NCBI GenBank assembly: GCA_023376005.1
Contig: CM042152.1
Span: 70,793,571-70,857,570 of the forward strand
Source of the DNA: Doryteuthis pealeii
Taxonomy: Eukaryota > Mollusca > Cephalopoda > Myopsida > Loliginidae
Length of the DNA: 64,000 nt
Direction: 5' to 3'
Shown here piece after piece: positions 62,972 through 64,000 of this stretch. How positions within the stretch are numbered: the first letter of the stretch is position 1; every line of letters begins with the position of its first letter. The position numbers were made by a program, and so were the translations under genes. The notes below the pieces were generated by a model that was not told where the DNA came from, did not search any database, and saw nothing but the letters and a program-made list of their open reading frames with translations.

Positions 62972-63545
62972 TATGCGAATGTAGCAAACTAGCACAACGG
63001 GAGTACAAAAGTAGACACGACTGGGTTGGGAATGTGATCTACTGGGAATTAAAATTTTAACTATACAACAAAATGGTATATGCATAAACCAGAATCTGTT
63101 CTTGAGAACAAAACGCATACAATTATCTGGGGCTTTGAAATAAAAACGGATCACCTTATCCCAGCAAGAAGACCAGACCTAGTGTTGATTAACAAAAAAG
63201 AAAGAACTTGTCAACTGGTGGATTTTGCAGTGTCAGCAGATCACAGGGTGAAGCTAAAGGAAAATGAAAAAATGGACAAATATCTTGACCTTGCCAGAGA
63301 ACTGAAAAAGTTATGGAATATGAATGTCAAAATGATACCAATCGTAGTTGGTGCACTTGGAACGGTTCCAAAATGATTGGAAAAGGGTTTGGAAAGTTTG
63401 GAAATCAGAGGAAGGATTGATACCATTCAGAACACTGCACTGCTGCAATCTGCCAGAATACTCAGAAGAGTCCTGGAGACCTGAGGAGACTTGCTGTCAC
63501 TCAGACTCCAATGAAAGACCATCAGCTAATACTGATGTGAAAACT
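62972..63545 (+). pseudogene. R4/Dong-like LINE C-terminus, second copy
   Basis: Plus strand. Starts inside the zinc motif (CECSKLAQREY) and continues with KPESVLENKTHTIIWGFEI, RRPDLVLINKKERTCQLVDF and the LWNMNVKMIPIVVGALGTV block. Frameshifts lie near 63060 and 63375. The 3' end TACTGATGTGAAAACTTT is followed by AAATAATAATAAATG, where another copy begins. It is the same family as 56872-57605 and about as 5'-truncated. Confidence 0.85.
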
Positions 63546-63559
63546 TTAAAAAAAGAAAT

Positions 63560-64000
63560 AATAATAAATGAAAAAGAACTAGAAACCTTGGTACAAACCA
63601 TTAGAATATACAGTCAGGATATAGGAATGGAATTCGGGATTGAAAAATGTGCCATGCTAGTGATAAAAAAGGGAGAAAGAAAATTAATGGACGGAATACA
63701 ACTACTAAATCAGGACAATATAAAACACTTGAAAAAAAACAAAGTTACAAATACTTAGGAATTTTAGAAGCAGACACTATCAAGCAAACAGAGGTAAAAG
63801 AAAAAGAATACCCCAGGAAAATAAGAAAACTCCTAGAAACCAAGCTCAACGGCAGAAATCTCATAAAGGAATATATACTTGGGCCATCTCCATTATAAGA
63901 TACACTGGGCCATGCTAAAAATGGATAAGAGAGGAACTCAGACAGATTGACCAAAAGACTAGGAAATTATAACAATGCACAAGGCTTTACACCTTAGAGA
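63560..64000 (+). pseudogene. R4/Dong-like LINE reverse transcriptase fragment, runs off the window
   Basis: Plus strand. Begins just downstream of where the catalytic YADD should be: KELETLVQTIRIYSQDIGM, EFGIEKCAMLVI, then after a frameshift near 63725 KYLGILEADTIKQTEVKEK and KLLETKLNGRNLIKEYI, palm/thumb sequence of the same LINE type. The last bases encode MHKAL. Stops and frame changes show it is dead. It lies head-to-tail after the previous fragment with only an A-rich/TAA junction between. Confidence 0.8.

Overview
The window looks like intergenic or intronic DNA from a large, AT-rich, repeat-dense animal genome. Dozens of (TA)n tracts, tRNA-derived SINEs, several LINE clades, Penelope-like and Tc1/mariner remnants and Helitron ends together suggest a mollusc, most likely a cephalopod such as an octopus. 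That assignment is an inference from repeat style. No host protein-coding gene is convincingly present. The one long open frame without an obvious transposon origin is a 288-codon minus-strand frame at 7147-8013. There is a 100-base assembly gap at 6401-6500 and a single N at 32235.

Layout. 0.4-1.4 kb: Penelope-like GIY-YIG endonuclease fragment between 180-bp inverted arms. 2.1-3.3 kb: RNase H end of an I/Jockey-like LINE. 3.7-4.5 kb: two tandem Helitron 3' ends. 4.8-6.3 kb: SINEs, partly tandem. 6.6-12.2 kb: 288-aa frame, a 47-bp tandem array, a broken Ty3/gypsy-like gag and a probable LTR, all read on the minus strand. 14-16 kb: low-complexity DNA and a fold-back. 16.2-19.6 kb: a nearly complete but frameshifted endonuclease-type LINE bracketed by SINE repeats. 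20-23 kb: a short DNA transposon interrupted by a younger fold-back. 25.2-29.2 kb: a 119-bp satellite abutting a 37-bp satellite; the same pair recurs in the same order at 32.2 and 34.7-36.7 kb. 37-46 kb: SINEs, microsatellites, a GC-rich tandem repeat and fold-backs. 46.7-48.2 kb: a dead Tc1-like transposon with both ends. 51.3-52.1 kb: an internally deleted mariner. 53-64 kb: more SINEs, LINE tails and three pieces of an R4/Dong-like LINE lying at TAA microsatellites.

The most interesting layer is RNA-level. At least a dozen short segments fold by eye into hammerhead self-cleaving ribozymes or close derivatives: core CUGANGA, stem II, GAAA, a very short stem III, an NUH cleavage triplet, and stem I. 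Three have a fully canonical core with all three stems: an inverted pair at 29795-29837 and 29865-29907, and a long-stem-II form at 36974-37065. Two unrelated copies (44926-44973, 56515-56558) change core C3 to U and G8 to A together, which keeps the 3-8 pair; a decayed relative at 37655-37697 shares the change. Others carry one core hit (48797-48839, 62358-62419) or weaker stems. Most sit in perfect or near-perfect inverted repeats embedded in (TA)n, as expected for Penelope-like terminal repeats. Two lie beside tRNA-like sequence. All structures are manual folds and need computational and biochemical confirmation.
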